22,046 nt of DNA from CAYRFQ01 sp964423615 (lineage in GTDB: Bacteria; Planctomycetota; Planctomycetia; Gemmatales; Gemmataceae): assembly GCA_964423615.1 (NCBI GenBank), contig CAYRFQ010000116.1:1-22046 (forward strand), read 5' to 3'. Positions within the stretch are counted from its first letter, which is position 1. Each line of letters begins with the position of its first letter. Position numbers and translations under genes: made by a program. This document shows positions 7,677 to 15,534 of the stretch, piece after piece. The notes under the pieces are model-generated. The model was not told the DNA's origin. It made no database searches and saw nothing but the letters and a program-made list of their open reading frames with translations.

Positions 7677-9032
7677 TCAACTCTCCAATTTCGGCAACGG
7701 CGGCGGTTCGAATTCTCCTTCACTTCTCGCAGCATCCACAAAGACTGGAAGGAAGAGCGTGTAGGCGTCGACTTCTTCAAGAAAATGTTGCGCAAGGTCG
7801 TTGACTTCCCAACGGTCGTCCGGCTTGTCGTAGAGCTGAACAGTAGGTATGGTTGATTCCTCAGTTTCGCGGATCAGCACACAACGAGAGGGCGTTCGGA
7901 TTGTCCAAAGGTGTCCGTTTTCAACGAAGGAATGCGAGACGAGATATTCCCGGATGGTTTGTGTCCGACCTTGAATGAGTGGGACAAGAGACCGACCTTG
8001 TCCAGAGTCGTGCGAGAGTTCGAAAAACTCAAGCAATGTCGGGAAGAGATCGATTGGTTGGGTGAAACCGAGAATTCGTCTCCCGGCTTGTTCGGCGGAT
8101 GGCAAACGGACGAGCAGAGGGATGTGAATCAACTCTTCGTAAAGCATTGGTGCTGAGGCGCCGACATAACCGTGTTCGCCTACTGCAACGCCTTGTTGAG
8201 CAGTCAAGACCAAGGTTATCTCGTCTAACATGCCTTGTTCCTCGAGGGCACCGATCAAGGCCCCCAGAGACCTATCCAAATGTTCCACAGCCGAAGCGTA
8301 AGAGAAATCTAACCGCGCCGCCAACTCAGAGTCCTCGATGTCGATTTCAGGCATTGGAGGGTTGAGAAGTGGTTCGAGAGCCTTTTCTTCTTCCGTGGCA
8401 TCTTCGTAGACGTCTGTTTCATCCACGTCTGCTTCGTCGTCCTCGCTCTCGTCGTCCTCGCTCTCGTCGTCCTCGCTCTCGTCGTCCTCGCTCTCGTCGT
8501 CTTCGTCGTCCTCGCTCTCGTCGTCTTCGTCGTCCTCGCTCTCGTCGTCTTCGATCACTCGCTCGAGTTCTTCCTCGTCGAAAAAATTCTTGGCGAGTAT
8601 GTCTTCGGGAACGGTCCAAGGTGGAAAAAGGTCCGGTAGTTCAGCCCAAATCAACCAAATGGGTTCGTCGGCAAAGGCATCGATTTGTTCACCGACCTTG
8701 TCGAGGCTCGTGAGGAAATAGTCATCTGCAGCGTTTGTCGGATCGAGGGGGGTTACAGGTGGGACATGAGCTGTGGGAATATTGGCTTGGGTGAGGCTTG
8801 CAAATAGAGCAGTTTGCGAAATTTCGGACGGATCTTGGTTGGGTGAGTCGAACGAATACATGCCGGTCCAACTCGAGGTGAAATGTGAGCAAAAAGAGTC
8901 AACGAAATGGTTGTCGAACACGATTCCTGAGGATGCCAATCGGTCGAAGGTCAGCGTCTCGGCCCAATCACACCCGTAGCAACTTAGGTAACGTAGGTGT
9001 AAGCCGGGGACTTGGAGTACAAGAATTCGCAT
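7677..9032 (-). CDS. Degenerate sulfatase-fold protein with acidic repeat
   Basis: The 451-residue product has the alkaline-phosphatase/sulfatase fold but not its active site. Fold landmarks are the first strand ILVLQVPGLHL (3-13), LSCYG..WAETLTFDRLASSGIVFDNHF (16-43), LYEELIHIPLLVRLP (297-311), QPIDLFPTLLEF (315-326) and the C-terminal VQLYDKPDDRWEVNDLA. In active sulfatases the first strand ends in Asp-Asp; here it is Pro-Gly. The formylglycine site Cys-x-Pro-x-Arg reads CSHFT (48-52), and the metal-binding Asp-His of SDHG reads AQQG (278-281). Metal binding and sulfate ester hydrolysis are therefore unlikely. A 40-residue Asp/Glu/Ser repeat (161-200) is inserted before the second half. No signal peptide is seen. 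The start at 9032 is chosen by the family N-terminus; an ATG at 9050 in frame would add 6 residues. It is last in the minus-strand ABC-transporter block. Confidence 0.85.
   Translation of the reverse strand: MRILVLQVPGLHLRYLSCYGCDWAETLTFDRLASSGIVFDNHFVDSFCSHFTSSWTGMYSFDSPNQDPSEISQTALFASLTQANIPTAHVPPVTPLDPTNAADDYFLTSLDKVGEQIDAFADEPIWLIWAELPDLFPPWTVPEDILAKNFFDEEELERVIEDDESEDDEDDESEDDEDDESEDDESEDDESEDDESEDDEADVDETDVYEDATEEEKALEPLLNPPMPEIDIEDSELAARLDFSYASAVEHLDRSLGALIGALEEQGMLDEITLVLTAQQGVAVGEHGYVGASAPMLYEELIHIPLLVRLPSAEQAGRRILGFTQPIDLFPTLLEFFELSHDSGQGRSLVPLIQGRTQTIREYLVSHSFVENGHLWTIRTPSRCVLIRETEESTIPTVQLYDKPDDRWEVNDLAQHFLEEVDAYTLFLPVFVDAARSEGEFEPPPLPKLES
8433..8552 (-). repeat. In-frame 15/24-bp tandem repeat encoding (ESEDD)n
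   Basis: On the coding strand this 120-bp tract is a mix of 15-bp units, encoding Glu-Ser-Glu-Asp-Asp, and 24-bp units, encoding the same plus Glu-Asp-Asp. All units are multiples of three. On the plus strand it reads as TCGTCGTCCTCGCTC-type repeats. It adds a highly acidic, disordered linker to the sulfatase-fold protein. Copy number is expected to vary by slippage. Confidence 0.95.
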
Positions 9033-9132
9033 GACCGTTGGAAGCAACATCCTGAACGAGAAAACAGATCACGAAATTGGGAATTCAACATTTAGAGACA
9101 AGACGGATGGAACTGAAGTTCGGTGGAGATTA

Positions 9133-9166
9133 GTGATCTCTTGAACTCACCAGCCCAAGAGATCAC
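9133..9166 (-). terminator. Perfect 11-bp stem-loop between the 787-aa and sulfatase-like genes
   Basis: GTGATCTCTTG (9133-9143) is exactly complementary to CAAGAGATCAC (9156-9166) with a 12-base loop. It begins 30 bases after the stop of the 787-residue gene on the minus strand. In that direction TAATCTCC follows, so no strong U-tract is present. It could be an attenuator, an mRNA-processing or stabilising element, or an operator. Confidence 0.45.
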
Positions 9167-9195
9167 GGATTTGAAGCCTGTGTGAAAGGAAGAGA

Positions 9196-11559
9196 CTACG
9201 AACCTGGTTTGGTTTCGGTAGTTCGCTGTGATTTTTGCGAGGCATTTCGAGCACGTAGGCGAGCCAATCGTTCTGAGATGTCGCGTTCGATGATCGAGGC
9301 TTCGATTACAGCGTGCCAATTTGTCGGAAGCGACTTTTGCTGGGCTGGAAACGATTTGGTGAACATCCAATCCCGGTGAACTTCGGAAATGACGAACGGG
9401 ACAGGGAGAGTCATCTGGTTCATGAGCAAGAAGTAGTTCTTCAAACCCGTTACGACTTCTGGCTCTGGACTCGGTTGCCAGGTGTGAAGCCGGGCGACCG
9501 GACCGTACACTTGGATCAATGGAAGAATCTCCGTGACCTGATCCGAGTCCAGCATTCGAAATTGATCCCGACGTTTGTCGTAGAGCGCGATCGGGGGCGG
9601 GGAGAGGAGAACCGTTTGGTCGAGGGTTTGTTTCTTCCCGTCCTCGTCCGTGACATCGTATTCGACCTGTATTGGCAAGTTGAATCCGAGGACGGGATCG
9701 ATCAACCCAAATTGGGCAATGACGGGGGTGATTTTCCGGAGCTGAGGAGCCATGAGTCCTAGCTTGAGGTTGATATACTTCCGTTCGTGCTCGTGGGTGT
9801 CGTCTTGCACGGTATCCAGTTCGCGATATTTCGGATAGCGGAGCAAAACGTCGGTCCAATAAGCAAAGGCGACTTCGTAGTCGCGTCGGGCTCCGTGTGG
9901 GCTTGCTTTAATGAGTTTTTCTTGGGCCTGGAAGAGTAATTTGTTAGCCGTGGTTACATCCGACAAACGCTCTGTTTTGCATTGAATGTAATGAGCGTCA
10001 AAGTTGGTCGTGCTGCTAAACATATCATTCATCTTTAACAATCTGTAGGCATCAAAGGCCTTGCCAAGCAGCCCGTTTGCCTTGGCGCGTTCGCGTTCGC
10101 TCATGCCTTTGAACAACTGGCTTCGCGGAGGTAGGCCCTTGTAATACTCCACATACTTTCTCGACATTGCCTCGAGATCTTTTCGTTCCGTGGGGAGTAA
10201 CAACAAGCCATTTTCGATCCCATATTGCCGATAACGTTGGTAAGCCTTTTCCCAGCTTCTCTGGGCTTGAAAGCGTCTCTCGTGCCCAACACGCTTGCCT
10301 TCGCCAAAGTCCCCCAGTTCAGTCCCTTGATCTCGTTCGAGTCGTTGGAACCAATCTTCAATGACCCAGCCTTCCTCGTCGAACCATCCCTCGGCGGCCC
10401 GCGTCTCGGCGCTGTACTCTTGAGCACGAGCGGGATAGCCACGGAAGATTCGAGTCATCATCTTCGGGAGACGGTTCTTCAGTTTGGCCATTTCGTTCTG
10501 GTTCCACTCCGTGGACGAGAAAGTCGGAGTTGGCTTTGGGAGTGGCAACTGGGCGTACTGGAACCACCAGCGAGAGCATACATAAACATCGACGTCCTCG
10601 TCGGTGTGGCTCGTCCAGGCGTGTCGAGTTTGGTTCGGGAAATCACGAAAGATCGGTTCTCCCTCCAGAGTCAATGGAGGGACGATTGGGAATTGAGCTT
10701 GGGGTTTCAGTAGAGGAGTCGGGATGTGAGGTTCGAGGTTTTCAGGTCTCACAACGAACCGCGACGGAGCATCGGCGTTGTCTTCCAAGAATTTCAGGAC
10801 GGCCCTTGGAGACTGGCATCGTAGCTTTCGATAGAGCCTTCGCACGAGGCGAGGGTGAGCTTTGCAGAACTCCAGGAACTTCTTGAGGTTCACTGTTTTT
10901 CCCTGGGCTGACTGTTGGTCCTGCATCCAGAAGCCGTTGTTGGGATCTCGGTCGATTGGGTCGATCATGCTAATCTCGAGCAGACAACGCATGACGTTTT
11001 TCTCGTCCGAGTTTCCAATCTTCATTTGGTAGAATTGCCCGATGTCGTGGCGAATGTCGGGGTTTCCAGGGAAGTTGTATCTTTCTTGGCCGTCCTGGAT
11101 TCTTCGGTCTGGCGTTCCCTGGTGGCGACGATCTCCTTCGGCGAGCAAAACGAGCCCTCGCGTGACGTAGAAATATTTGTCGCGTGGTCGGTCGCATTCG
11201 ACGGCAACGTTGTACGCCAAATTCCAACTCTGGAACCGCCAAGGGGTGACGAAATTGGGTTGGAGTTTCGTGATCGACCGTACCAGCATCTCGAGTTCAT
11301 TCCACTGATGCCGTTTTTGTTTCTCCATGGCCATCTGCCATAAGACGCACGTCGCCAGTCCTCGCGAACCCAATAGTGTTAATCGAACGGCGGAACTCGT
11401 TAATTCCGACTCTCCTCGAGTTTCCCCAAGTTGTAGCCGGTCGGCTAGATTCGCAATGACGAACCGCCGGTGAAACAACGACGTCGTAAATAACGCCACG
11501 ATCACTGCGATGTAGATGATCTTTCGAGTTCGTGATTGTTCCTGGAAGTTACCAGCCAT
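9196..11559 (-). CDS. Large membrane-anchored protein of unknown function next to ABC exporter
   Basis: The 787-residue product has one membrane helix near the N-terminus (about 13-29, KIIYIAVIVALFTTSLF) after a short charged stretch, so most of the chain is predicted to lie outside the cytoplasmic membrane. Residues about 70-150 are helical and resemble a tetratricopeptide-type arrangement (WNELEMLVRSITKLQPNF, then WNLAYNVAVECDRPRDKYFYV), with no confident repeat count. The rest is rich in Arg, Trp and Pro with no catalytic motif I can identify. Similar large proteins sit beside ABC-2 genes in other planctomycetes as I recall, some under the unhelpful name 'IRE (iron responsive element)'. 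The ATG at 11559 has a weak AAAGAGAGAG site upstream. It is 319 bp downstream of the permease gene, and a hairpin separates it from the sulfatase-like gene. A role in the exporter's envelope complex is inference. Confidence 0.85.
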   Translation of the reverse strand: MAGNFQEQSRTRKIIYIAVIVALFTTSLFHRRFVIANLADRLQLGETRGESELTSSAVRLTLLGSRGLATCVLWQMAMEKQKRHQWNELEMLVRSITKLQPNFVTPWRFQSWNLAYNVAVECDRPRDKYFYVTRGLVLLAEGDRRHQGTPDRRIQDGQERYNFPGNPDIRHDIGQFYQMKIGNSDEKNVMRCLLEISMIDPIDRDPNNGFWMQDQQSAQGKTVNLKKFLEFCKAHPRLVRRLYRKLRCQSPRAVLKFLEDNADAPSRFVVRPENLEPHIPTPLLKPQAQFPIVPPLTLEGEPIFRDFPNQTRHAWTSHTDEDVDVYVCSRWWFQYAQLPLPKPTPTFSSTEWNQNEMAKLKNRLPKMMTRIFRGYPARAQEYSAETRAAEGWFDEEGWVIEDWFQRLERDQGTELGDFGEGKRVGHERRFQAQRSWEKAYQRYRQYGIENGLLLLPTERKDLEAMSRKYVEYYKGLPPRSQLFKGMSERERAKANGLLGKAFDAYRLLKMNDMFSSTTNFDAHYIQCKTERLSDVTTANKLLFQAQEKLIKASPHGARRDYEVAFAYWTDVLLRYPKYRELDTVQDDTHEHERKYINLKLGLMAPQLRKITPVIAQFGLIDPVLGFNLPIQVEYDVTDEDGKKQTLDQTVLLSPPPIALYDKRRDQFRMLDSDQVTEILPLIQVYGPVARLHTWQPSPEPEVVTGLKNYFLLMNQMTLPVPFVISEVHRDWMFTKSFPAQQKSLPTNWHAVIEASIIERDISERLARLRARNASQKSQRTTETKPGS

Positions 11560-11878
11560 GAAAACTCTCTCTTTGCTATGTCCAAAGCCGAAGAGTCGAC
11601 AAACGGCTTCGCAAATGTGTTGTTTGTTATCTCAAGAGATTTTCGGAGAACGACACTCGACTTGATGGTTCGTCGTCTCTCTCGGTCTTTCGTTTTTTAG
11701 CCCGGTTTTTCCCGTCGGAATCCGGGAGTTAGGTTTCGAGAAGATACCTTGGTAATTACAACCCCTGATTCTTTCGAAGGGAGACCAGTACCAACCCAAG
11801 CGGTATGGGCGACGGTTCAGGGGTTTGTGAGAATCCTTGCAGGACATCTTCGAGAACCTACCGGCTACAAAAGTAATA
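11560..11878. other. Intergenic region between permease and 787-aa gene
   Basis: No gene is supported here. The stretch contains AAGCCG (11585-11590) with CGGCTT (11604-11609), a 6-bp stem in the leader of the 787-residue gene about 25 bases before its start. It also contains a CCCGG/CCGGG inverted repeat around 11701-11726. It is long for an intra-operon gap, so an internal promoter for the 787-residue gene is likely. Confidence 0.4.
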
Positions 11879-13948
11879 TCATCTGGGGTTCGCGATTTCT
11901 CTGGAATTCATCAAATAGTAGGCGAGTACTCCCCACGGCAGCAGATACCCCAACAAGGGTAAAAAGTTGTCGAGGAATAGGTGCTGGGTCAGGGAAATAT
12001 TGAACCCGTCGGCGACATACTGTGTGAGATTGTAACGTGTTTCGTCGGGGATAGTCTTGAGGACGAAGACGAGGAACCAACGGTAAACTTCGTCGACGGC
12101 GAGAACCATGGTGTTGGCGGCGTTCTCTTCCAATTTGCTCGTCATGGGTGACTTCGTTCGCATCCTCTGGAACGCTTCGAGCGGGCCACCACCGACGGCA
12201 GTTCCTGTCGCCACAGACTTGATGTATTCGACGACCCAACCGGCGCACATCATGAAGATCGTGATGAGCAGGCTAATGATTCCACTCATGTAGGTGCTAC
12301 ACGCCACGGCAATTCCGAGTAGCAGCATGGTGTTGCACCAAAGCCCGAAGATGCCTTTCAAAAAGTTCTGTTCGAACGAGTATTCGTCGGCCAACAGATA
12401 GAGATCGTGGCGCGCAACTCCAAGACGTTGTTGGCTGTAGGCTGGATTCTCGTCCAGGCTGACCAGGACGGTGAAGAGGGGTTGTTCTTCCCAACCTGCC
12501 ATTTTCAGTGGGTTTTTACGAATCTTCTCACTGTTCTGTTCAAAGTATTCGAACATCCCGGAGGGAACTTCCACGTGTTGGGTGTGGTAGTCCGTGACCA
12601 TCTTGCTCACTGCGAACACCCCCAAATCCATCTCGAGCTTGGCGCGTTCGTATTTCAAGTCACGTTCTTTGGCAGCAGCTACTTCGGCAAGGAGTGCTTG
12701 GCCCCGTTCGCGTTCGTCTTTCTGGCTCTTTACGGACAGAGCCTTTCCTCGTTCGTAGGCGCCTTGGTAGTACCGATCGATTTCCTGTTTCTTGAACCCA
12801 AGATTCTTTTTGAATTGTTGCCAGCGGTCTTCCGCCTTTTTGGGCGAGAGATTACCCGCAGCGAACAGTACGTGGGCGACTACCCCTTCGTCTTCGATCC
12901 CTTTTGTGGTTCGGAAGATGTCGAATGTGAATTCAAATCGGACAGGTTTGGTCGGATCGGCCAGGGAGGGTAGATCGTCGAACATCCAGATGGCATACTG
13001 TTTCGTCTCGTTGCTCCCTCGGATGCGTCCCTGGATGTATTTGCGGTAGTCCCATTCTCGTCCGACGCTTTGGGCTTCCTTTGGGTCATTGGTTCCAGAA
13101 AATCGCAACCGGTCGGCGAAGACTGGTACGCGGGCTTTGTAGCTCTCTTCCTGGGCCTTGGGGTTGATCCCACGTAGGACATAGAGCAGGCTCAGTCCGG
13201 ACAAGATCGCCAGTGCAACGGTCAGCAACAAACCATAACCGAGAAAGCGACCCAAAACGATTTCGTACTTTTGGACGGGCTTTGTGACGATCGTGTGGAT
13301 CGTTTGCTTTCGGACATCGGCTGGAATGCTGAACGATCCGAGTAACGCTGCCGTCACCAAAAATAGTGGGGAGAGCGACCAATAAACGACAGCCACATAA
13401 TTTCTCAGTTGGTTTTCGGGTTTGTAGGTTACGAACCAGTCGGCGAAGAGAAATACGACCGCCATGATGCAAAAGATCAAAATCACCCGGCCACGAATCG
13501 CCTCTTTAATACTCAACTGAGCCAGAGCCCACGTTCGACGCCAACTCAAACTCGGAAAGAGCTGAACGAACATGGGTAACGTCACGGCGAGGATGGCACA
13601 GAATCCAGCAATGGTGAGCAGCGTACTTTGCATGGGTGTCAAGAGGTACTGTGTGACGATCCGGTCGTAAACTTTCTCTTGGACCACAACCATTCCGTAG
13701 GATGCCAACATCAGGGCAAACCCGAGGTAGGCCAGCAATGACAAAACCCCACATCCGATCACGACCTGGGTTAACGCACTGAGTTGGCCTTGGAGTTCTT
13801 TGCGTCGTTCCGTGAGGAAGTGTATCGCCACCAGGGTGAATGCCACCGCTGCCATGATCCCGGCATCCTGAACCCAGGTCTGCAAGATGGTAAAGAAGTC
13901 ATCCCACTTTGGTGGGTCGGTTTCAATTTCCAGGCTCGCGAAAATCAT
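11879..13948 (-). CDS. ABC-2 type transporter permease with large extracytoplasmic domain
   Basis: The 689-residue integral membrane protein is the probable channel subunit for the ATPase encoded immediately upstream. Hydrophobic segments are visible near residues 30-47, 62-89, 109-132, 153-172, 186-210 and 233-258. A long hydrophilic insertion (about 260-525) follows, then further segments at about 530-580 and a final one at about 664-680 ending just before the basic tail SREIANPR. The insertion includes a charged, probably coiled-coil stretch (about 370-430, rich in Lys/Arg/Glu) and would lie outside the membrane. The VRKQTIHTIVTKPVQKYEIVLGRFLGY segment (about 212-238) is typical of ABC-2 exporter permeases at the coupling-helix region. 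The ATG at 13948 has only GAGAG upstream. It starts 154 bp after the ATPase gene. The substrate cannot be read from sequence. Confidence 0.9.
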   Translation of the reverse strand: MIFASLEIETDPPKWDDFFTILQTWVQDAGIMAAVAFTLVAIHFLTERRKELQGQLSALTQVVIGCGVLSLLAYLGFALMLASYGMVVVQEKVYDRIVTQYLLTPMQSTLLTIAGFCAILAVTLPMFVQLFPSLSWRRTWALAQLSIKEAIRGRVILIFCIMAVVFLFADWFVTYKPENQLRNYVAVVYWSLSPLFLVTAALLGSFSIPADVRKQTIHTIVTKPVQKYEIVLGRFLGYGLLLTVALAILSGLSLLYVLRGINPKAQEESYKARVPVFADRLRFSGTNDPKEAQSVGREWDYRKYIQGRIRGSNETKQYAIWMFDDLPSLADPTKPVRFEFTFDIFRTTKGIEDEGVVAHVLFAAGNLSPKKAEDRWQQFKKNLGFKKQEIDRYYQGAYERGKALSVKSQKDERERGQALLAEVAAAKERDLKYERAKLEMDLGVFAVSKMVTDYHTQHVEVPSGMFEYFEQNSEKIRKNPLKMAGWEEQPLFTVLVSLDENPAYSQQRLGVARHDLYLLADEYSFEQNFLKGIFGLWCNTMLLLGIAVACSTYMSGIISLLITIFMMCAGWVVEYIKSVATGTAVGGGPLEAFQRMRTKSPMTSKLEENAANTMVLAVDEVYRWFLVFVLKTIPDETRYNLTQYVADGFNISLTQHLFLDNFLPLLGYLLPWGVLAYYLMNSREIANPR

Positions 13949-14102
13949 GACATGTGGCTCTCAGTTGTGCCTTTTTGGAGTTTTCTTTTCGATTTAAGTC
14001 GGACGGGTCGTCGCCATCACTTTGGGGGCGAAGGTCGAGGCTCAAAGAAGCGAAGACCCATTCAGGATCACGCTTGTTGTGATCTCGTCAGACGCCTTTG
14101 TT

Positions 14103-15110
14103 TCAACTCTTTTCTTGAACGTGTGTACTCGATGTAGTCGAGGCCGTTTTGGTGGGATCGGTGATGTTTTCTTGTTGCCCGTCCTGATCGTCTTCGGAAT
14201 TCACTTGGGCCTTGTCTTCGGCATCGGGAATGTATCGACGTCCGGGTTGGGCTTTGGATTGCTCGACAATTCGTAGGAACAAGTCCTCGAGGGTCGTGGT
14301 GGGGTGTCCCATCGATTCGAGTTTGCCGCCGTGCTTGGCGAAGACTTCGCTGAGGTCAGCCCTGAGTTCTTTGCTGAGTTCGACGTCGCTGGCCTGCACT
14401 TCGACACGGCGAACGTCTTCGAGCAATGACCGCACGCTTCCGAGTTCTTGGAGGACGCCAAAGTTGAGAATGGCGATACGATCGCAAACGTCCTGGACGT
14501 CTTCGAGTCGGTGGCTGCACATGATGATCGTCTTGCCTTCATTCTTGAGGTCGACGATCAAGTTCTTCATCCATCGAGTTCCGGCAGGGTCCAGACCGGA
14601 CGTCGGCTCGTCCAAGATGACCAATTCGGGGTCGTTGATCAATGCCTGGGCAAGACCTATTCGTTGCCGCATCCCCTTCGAATATTCTTTGAGGATTCGT
14701 TTCTTATCCGCGTTGAGTCCGACGCGTGTGATGAGTTCTTCGGCGCGGGATTGGCGGGTATCGGGGTCCAGGTCAAACAATCGCCCGTAAAAATCGAGAG
14801 TTTCCTCGGCGTTCAGGAAGCGATACAAGTACGACTCTTCGGGAAGGTATCCAATTTTCTCATTCTTTTTGACGTCAGCCCCCGTTTGTCCAAAAACAAT
14901 CGCATCCCCATCGGAGGGAAACAGCAACCCCAATAAGAGCTTGATGGTGGTCGTTTTTCCTGAGCCGTTGGGGCCGAGGAGTCCGAAAATCTCGCCGCGG
15001 TAGATTTCCAAATTGAGGGCGCTCAAGGCCACCTTCTTCGGACGCCCCCAAAAGTCACGGTAGACTTTTGTCAGTTTTCGGGTTTCTACAATGGCATCAG
15101 AACTAGCCAT
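14103..15110 (-). CDS. ABC transporter ATP-binding protein
   Basis: The 335-residue ATPase subunit of an ABC-2 exporter has all nucleotide-binding motifs: Walker A GPNGSGKT (46-53), Q-loop region GYLPEE (87-92), signature YSKGMRQR (143-150), Walker B LVILDE (163-168) with SGLDP following, and the switch His at about 200 in IIMCSHRLEDV. The SKGMRQR form of the signature is typical of ABC-2/antibiotic- or polysaccharide-type exporters. The last 40 or so residues are an acidic and then Thr/Ser-rich tail (SEDDQDGQQE) with no obvious domain. The ATG at 15110 is chosen because AGAGGG precedes it at good distance and the next residues lead straight into the first strand; the frame stays open to 15332 without homology. 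It is the first gene of the exporter block, 154 bp before the permease; that gap holds a GATCAC-N7-GTGATC hairpin (14066-14084). Confidence 0.95.
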   Translation of the reverse strand: MASSDAIVETRKLTKVYRDFWGRPKKVALSALNLEIYRGEIFGLLGPNGSGKTTTIKLLLGLLFPSDGDAIVFGQTGADVKKNEKIGYLPEESYLYRFLNAEETLDFYGRLFDLDPDTRQSRAEELITRVGLNADKKRILKEYSKGMRQRIGLAQALINDPELVILDEPTSGLDPAGTRWMKNLIVDLKNEGKTIIMCSHRLEDVQDVCDRIAILNFGVLQELGSVRSLLEDVRRVEVQASDVELSKELRADLSEVFAKHGGKLESMGHPTTTLEDLFLRIVEQSKAQPGRRYIPDAEDKAQVNSEDDQDGQQENITDPTKTASTTSSTHVQEKS

Positions 15111-15534
15111 ACGGGTGCCCTCTGAATTTCTGGCAAACGCAGGTTGCTTGGTAGTGGGTGCGTTTGGGCTATCAACTCGAGTTCGGACTCGATTGTTTTC
15201 GGACGTAACGATCGAGCTGGAGGCTTTGAAAGTCAAAGCACAAATTATTAGGAGATTCTTAACTGTGGTACGCCACGATGTTTGCGAGGGTTCGCAGGAA
15301 AAAATCGTGTAGTTTTCTCGGTCCAATGACAAATGAAAATCTGGTTATTGTATCTTAGGACTTCGGTTCCGGCCAAGCAAGAGCCGGATGGAAGGTGAAA
15401 GGTTAAAGATGAACCGATGCGAGTCAAAATGAACGCCAAACGCAAGTTCGAACGGTCTATCTCGGAAAAATCCGCGCAATCGGTGGTTGTTCTTGTCTCT
15501 TGACTCTCGACGTTGTTAGTTAATCCCCTATCTC
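15111..15534. other. Intergenic region between PLP enzyme and ABC ATPase
   Basis: The 424-bp non-coding stretch lies downstream of the PLP enzyme and upstream of the ABC ATPase, both on minus. It should hold the transcript end of the former and the promoter of the latter. A GC-rich hairpin lies at 15368-15388. I see no confident promoter hexamers or small gene. Confidence 0.45.
15368..15388 (-). terminator. GC-rich hairpin downstream of the PLP enzyme gene
   Basis: TCCGGC (15368-15373) pairs exactly with GCCGGA (15383-15388) around a 9-base loop, about 147 bases after the PLP enzyme stop on the minus strand. No T-run follows in that direction, so its role as a terminator is tentative. Confidence 0.25.

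Noticed and set aside
8433..8552. Possible CRISPR array
   Set aside because: Repeats are contiguous 15/24-bp units with no unique spacers and are in frame within a gene.
8369..8713. Plus-strand frame rich in Arg-Arg-Pro-Arg-Ser repeats
   Set aside because: It is the antisense reading of the acidic repeat tract. The sense frame has sulfatase-fold landmarks on both sides, while this frame has none.
10915..11343. 142-codon plus-strand frame inside the 787-residue gene
   Set aside because: It is fully antisense to a longer frame with consistent composition, and has no recognisable motif.
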